Shown here: one piece after another, positions 60,760-64,000 of the stretch
Numbering within the stretch: position 1 is the first letter of the stretch
Layout of the letters: each line of letters begins with the position of its first letter
Translations under genes and position numbers: made by a program
The notes under the pieces: generated by a model
What the model was told of the DNA's origin: nothing
The model's database searches: none
Seen by the model: only the letters and a program-made list of their open reading frames with translations
Assembly: GCA_007570785.1 (NCBI GenBank)
Contig: ML661885.1
Span: 34,777,906 to 34,841,905 of the forward strand
Reading direction: 5' to 3'
DNA from: Antilocapra americana
Lineage: Eukaryota; Chordata; Mammalia; Artiodactyla; Antilocapridae
DNA length: 64,000 nt

Positions 60760-61430
60760 ATGGCTCCAGGAGAAAAGGAAAGGGGCGACGGGCCAGCCAA
60801 GAGTGCTCTCCGGAAGGTGCGCACAGCCACCTTGGTTATCACCTTGGCCCGGGGCTGGCAGCAGTGGGCCAATGAAAACACCATCAGGCAGGCCCAGGAG
60901 CCTGCAGGCTGGATGCCAGGGGGCACCCAGGACCCACCTGATGCTTCTGGACCAGCGATAGACGCCCCCACCCACTGGAAAGCTCAGAGGGCCCCGAAGC
61001 CTTCCTCCCCGAAGCCAGAGGGATGTGGGGAAGATGGACACGGCTCGGAGGAAGCCAGCGCGGTTTCTCCTATCAAAAGGAAAGAGGTGACCAAAACGGT
61101 TGTCAGCAAGGCTTACGAGAGAGGAGGGGACCTGGGCCACCTCAGCCACCGGTACGAGCAGGATGGCGACGCGCCGGAGGCCGGGCAGCCGGAGAGCGAC
61201 ATTGACAGACTCCTCCGCAGCCGCGGCTCCCCGACGCGGAGGAGAAAGTGTGCCAAGCTGGTGACCGAGCTGACCAGAGGCTGGAAAGCGATGGAGCGGG
61301 AGGAGCCCAAGAGCCGGAGCGACAGCGTGGACACAGAGGACAGCGGCTACGGAGGCGAGGCGGACGAGAGGCCGGAGCCGGATGGAGAGCGGCTGGCCGT
61401 GGCCAGGATCAGACGCCCCGTGCCCGCCCA
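60760..61430 (+). CDS. ABRA: ABRA (STARS/MS1), first coding exon, partial gene
   Basis: This is the N-terminal coding exon of actin-binding Rho-activating protein. The family protein binds F-actin in the sarcomere of striated muscle and, with RhoA, frees MRTF coactivators to enter the nucleus and drive SRF targets. The reading frame starts MAPGEKERGDGPAKSALRK and carries the family-typical ARGWQQWANEN (residues 30-40), SHRYE (129-133), SPTRRRKCAKLVTELTRGW (157-175) and SDSVDTEDSGYGGEADERPE (187-206). The start is the family start, in a good context (G at -3, G at +4). Codon 224 (Gln) is split CA|G by a GTAAGT donor at 61431; the TAA that follows is intronic. The known human protein has about 381 residues, so roughly 160 residues, including most of the actin-binding region, lie in a later exon beyond this window. 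The exon is intact with no frameshift. The lysine- and serine-rich middle looks disordered. Confidence 0.96.
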
Positions 61431-61560
61431 GTAAGTGAGCGCGTCCCTCAGCCCCTCACCCGGCCTGCCATGCGCGCCCCTAGCAGCCGAGGGATCCCAG
61501 AGAGCAGGGGAGCCCTGCCCGAGTCAGGGTGAGACTCACCCACTGGGCCGGCAGCCAGGC
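61080..61560. other. CpG-rich patch over the 3' part of ABRA exon 1
   Basis: CpG dinucleotides are dense here (about nine in 61141-61200 alone) in a window that is otherwise CpG-poor. The patch covers the second half of the coding exon and the start of the intron. It looks like a small exonic CpG island. Observed/expected CpG was judged by eye. Confidence 0.6.
61431..61436 (+). other. ABRA: Splice donor of ABRA intron 1
   Basis: The exon end reads CCCA|GTAAGTGAGC, which matches the U2-type donor consensus from +1 to +6. It gives a phase-2 junction inside a glutamine codon, which agrees with the family protein continuing from Gln into the next exon. No sequence encoding the ABRA C-terminus was seen from here to 64000. 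Confidence 0.9.
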
Positions 61561-61940
61561 CTGGGCGGAGGCTCGCCCCTGGGCTAAGAGGACAGTGCCC
61601 GGCTCAGCTGTGGACCTCTGAGTCGAGGGCCCATACCCTTAGCTTTCTCCCTTCTGTTCTGAACCCTCAAGGTTTAGCCACAACAAAGGTGAAGCCACCG
61701 GAGATGGGTGTCTGCCAGGGGTTAATGTTTGAAGTCAGTTCTATAATGAGTTAGGATTGGCTTAGTTTTTCTGCAGAAAAAAAAGTATTTCCTTGGTAGA
61801 CTGAATGGAGAGACCTTTCCCTTGTTTCAAATCGGTGCCTATAATATTATCAAGAGACACATCTATCCAAGTAGTGCCCACGGAACACAGATTTCTGTGA
61901 GCCTGGACACAGGTGGGAGGCTGCTGTCTGACTGGAGAAC
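61437..61940 (+). other. ABRA: ABRA intron 1, start
   Basis: Intronic by position after the donor site. It starts GC-rich and becomes ordinary AT-rich DNA after about 61700. No further exon or clear transposon is visible in this part. Confidence 0.6.
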
Positions 61941-61944
61941 AACC

Positions 61945-62215
61945 TCCGAAGTGAGACAGACCCAAGCTCAAATCCCAGCTCTGCCCTAGCTATAGTTAAG
62001 GATACTGTGGCACACTTAAAAATTGCTAAGAGAATAGCTCTTCAGTGTTCTCATCACACACACACAAAATAGCCAGTGATTCTTCTAAACCCATTTCCTC
62101 CTTTGTGAAATGATGGCAACAATAAATTCAGCTGTTTTGAGAGAAGTAGATGAGATTAAAGCTGCCAAGAACTTAGCACAGTGCCTGTACATAAACTCAC
62201 TGTATGGAAGTTATT
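61945..62215 (+). repeat. MIR SINE inside ABRA intron 1
   Basis: The order of MIR landmarks is kept: a tRNA-like box (CTCAAATCCCAGCTCTG), then the central part ending in CCATTTCCTCCTTTGTGAAATG, then CTTAGCACAGTGCCTG. About 60 extra bases with a short CA run separate the first and second parts. It is old and diverged. Confidence 0.75.
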
Positions 62216-62343
62216 ATTCCTCATAGCTTATTACTTAGCAATTCTTCAAACTTTCAGAAAGCTTTGTTCTGTTTATAAACAAAGGCAGAAATGCTATTAT
62301 AGCTAGGTAATTAAAATATCACAATGCTTGTATGCTGTGTATG

Positions 62344-62562
62344 TGTGATAAGTTGCTTCAGTTGTGTCCAACTCTTTGTGACCCCATAAACTATAGCCCC
62401 CCAGGATCCTCTGTCCATGGGACTCTCCAGGCAAGAATACTGAAGTGGGTTGCCACGCCCTCCTCCAGGGGATCTTCTCAACCCAGGGATGGAATCTTGA
62501 GTCTCTCATGTCTCCTGCATTGGCAGGCGGGTTCTTTACCACCAGTGCCATCTGGGAAGCAC
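62344..62562 (-). mobile_element. Bov-tA SINE in ABRA intron 1
   Basis: Read on the minus strand it runs from a tRNA-Glu-like head, through the BovB-derived Bov-A body, to the GACACAAC-type end. It is full length or nearly so. No clear target duplication was found. Confidence 0.88.
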
Positions 62563-62907
62563 AATCCTAAAACAGTTAAATGCATACACACACACCAACA
62601 CAGGGATTCAAACTGATACATTTCTTTTTTCAAGACAGTAAGTCTCCCTCCACAGAATAGAAAGTCAGGATTTCTCACTCTACAACCACAGGATATCAGA
62701 ATATGGGGAAAATCTCAAATGTGATGAAATGCTTACAAGCTGACTCCTCTGGAAACAGTTATATGTGTAGGTGAGCTTTCCAACTTTTATGGAACAATCA
62801 GAAAGTAAAGAAAAAAACTGGGAACCTTATTTGACAAAAATCTGCCTTACAGTTTGTGACCTTAAAGATGTTTTGAAAGAATTAGCACTATTATGGGCTT
62901 CCCAAAG

Positions 62908-63115
62908 AGCTTCTCAGGTGGCACAGTGGTAGAGAATCTGCCTGCCAGTGCAGGAGACTTTGGTTTGATCCCTGGGTCAGGAAGATCCCCTGGAGGAGGG
63001 CATGGCAACCCACTCCAGTATTCTTGCCTGGAAAATCCCATGGGCAGAGGAACCTGGTGGGCTACAGTCCATAGGGTTGCACAGAGTCAGACACAACTGA
63101 CTAACACATACACAC
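62908..63115 (+). mobile_element. Bov-tA SINE in ABRA intron 1
   Basis: It begins at the head AGCTTCTCAGGTGGCACAG and ends at AGACACAACTGACTAAC followed by a CA-rich tail to about 63128. The body matches the usual Bov-A sequence with few changes. Ten bases like the head (GGGCTTCCCA) also sit just upstream. Confidence 0.9.
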
Positions 63116-63179
63116 ACATACACACATGGGTATTTTACCTGCTTTGTCCTTTGAACTCTCACAGTAAAGGTCGGTGATA

Positions 63180-63260
63180 ATCTCATTTTAGGGATGAGAG
63201 CACTGAAGCTCAGAGGGAAAGTTCACTCAGCAAGTTAGTGACCTGAGACTTGCGTGCTCA
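63180..63260 (+). repeat. MIR-like fragment
   Basis: TCTCATTTTAGGGATGAGAG, then CTGAAGCTCAGAGGGAAAG, is the typical MIR core reading (fall in counts, lower limit, gland-like CAGAGAGG region). Only the core is visible. Confidence 0.55.
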
Positions 63261-63604
63261 TCTCTAAATGTCAGATGCTTTGAAACCAGACATGATGCTG
63301 CTCCTCACTCAGCACCCTGAGGATACATTCAGAGATCTGGATTTGTGCTCTACTTATGTTCACATAGAAATTCATAATCAGAAGTCACTATTCTACCAGA
63401 CCGTACAGAACCATAGTCTAAATTTTAGCCTCGTGGATTTAGGAGACATGCATGCTAGAATATGAAATAATAGAGCCCAACAGAATAAAAACTGAGGGTA
63501 GCACAATGAAGATGTTCCTATCAGCGTCTTTTGAATTGGCAGAGGGCAGGGAGATTACAGCTGGGGCCAGGCTCCAACACATCTTCTCTCCTTTGGCACC
63601 TAAG

Positions 63605-63795
63605 AATTTTCCATGTGTTTATTTAATCCTCACAACATTCTCTCAGGGTAGGCATAATCATTATCTTCACCAGAAAGATGGGAACACAAGACAAAGAAAT
63701 ATTAAGGAATTTGTATAGGACTGTACTGCCCTTGGGATTCAAACTCAGGCACTCTGGATCCAGAGCCCACCTTCTTAACCACTACTCTAATCTGT
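63605..63795 (+). repeat. MIR SINE fragment
   Basis: The core reads ATTTAATCCTCACAACATTC, then AGGTAGGC-like, CACCAGAAAGATGGGAACAC and a tail with CAAACTCAGGCACTCTGGATC. This is a standard diverged MIR in intronic sequence. Confidence 0.7.
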
Positions 63796-64000
63796 CTCAC
63801 CTGAAAGTGGGAATATGCATACGGGCCCTTCTCATGGTTCCCCTAACACACCTTCTCTGTGTGCTAGAGCAGGACATAGGCTTTGAATGAGAGATAATTA
63901 GATTTGGAATTTGGAAATTCATTCTCGTCTAAAAAAATGGCTGTGATAATCCATAGAGTTATTATGGTATCAGTCATGTAAAGTGATGGGCACTGAGTTG

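Noticed and set aside
60724..61149. 141-codon frame on the minus strand over ABRA exon 1
   Set aside because: It is the antisense shadow of the GC-rich ABRA exon, with no protein features of its own.
61113..61334. Second minus-strand frame and plus-strand frames overlapping ABRA (60755-60961, 61248-61532)
   Set aside because: They overlap a well-supported exon in wrong frames; GC content keeps them open.

Overview
The window is nuclear DNA from a ruminant, most likely a bovid (cattle, sheep or goat). The evidence is the repeat content: I count 24 Bov-tA / Bov-A / BOV-A2 SINEs and 7 fragments of the RTE-type LINE BovB, families that mark ruminant genomes, together with ruminant-type L1 3' ends, CHR-like tRNA-Glu SINEs and older mammalian repeats (MIR, L2, MLT1, MER20, MER5A). 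Nothing bacterial, plasmid-like or phage-like is present.

Only one protein-coding gene is supported. Positions 60760-61430 (+) are the first coding exon of ABRA (actin-binding Rho-activating protein, also called STARS or MS1), a striated-muscle regulator of actin and MRTF/SRF signalling. The exon starts at a well-placed ATG, encodes 223 complete codons plus two bases of codon 224, and ends at a strong splice donor (CA|GTAAGT). The remaining coding exon, which carries most of the actin-binding region, is not seen and must lie beyond 64000. A TATA-like box sits about 70 bases upstream of the ATG, and a GC-rich, CpG-rich patch covers the exon. A cluster of muscle-type motifs (TEAD/M-CAT, E-boxes, a near-MEF2 site) lies 1.4-1.8 kb upstream.

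Region by region: 0.4-3.3 kb holds two BovB copies facing tail to tail with a SINE between them. 4-6.9 kb has two SINEs and an old L1 3' end. 7-18 kb is SINE-sprinkled non-coding DNA with a (CA)n microsatellite interrupted by an N gap at 10.66 kb. 18-28 kb carries L1, LTR-like, MLT1 and MER20 remnants. 28.4-28.9 kb has a compound SINE between unusually long flanking direct repeats. 29-30.2 kb is GC-rich with a 17-base C run. 30.47-32.2 kb is a 5'-truncated L1 with a perfect 13-bp target duplication. 35.2-41.4 kb is largely repeat-poor. 41.4-43.4 kb is the longest BovB copy (minus strand). 44-58 kb is again SINE/L2/MIR rich, including a SINE nested in an MLT1 LTR. 58-60.8 kb is the repeat-poor upstream flank of ABRA.

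I found no new biological system. The best leads are (1) the motif cluster upstream of ABRA, (2) evidence from target duplications that a two-headed compound Bov-tA SINE moves as one unit, (3) a SINE bracketed by roughly 66-69 bp imperfect direct repeats, and (4) an unidentified, degraded gene-like stretch on the minus strand near 56 kb. Repeat family names come from recognising consensus-like sequence by eye and were not checked by a database search.
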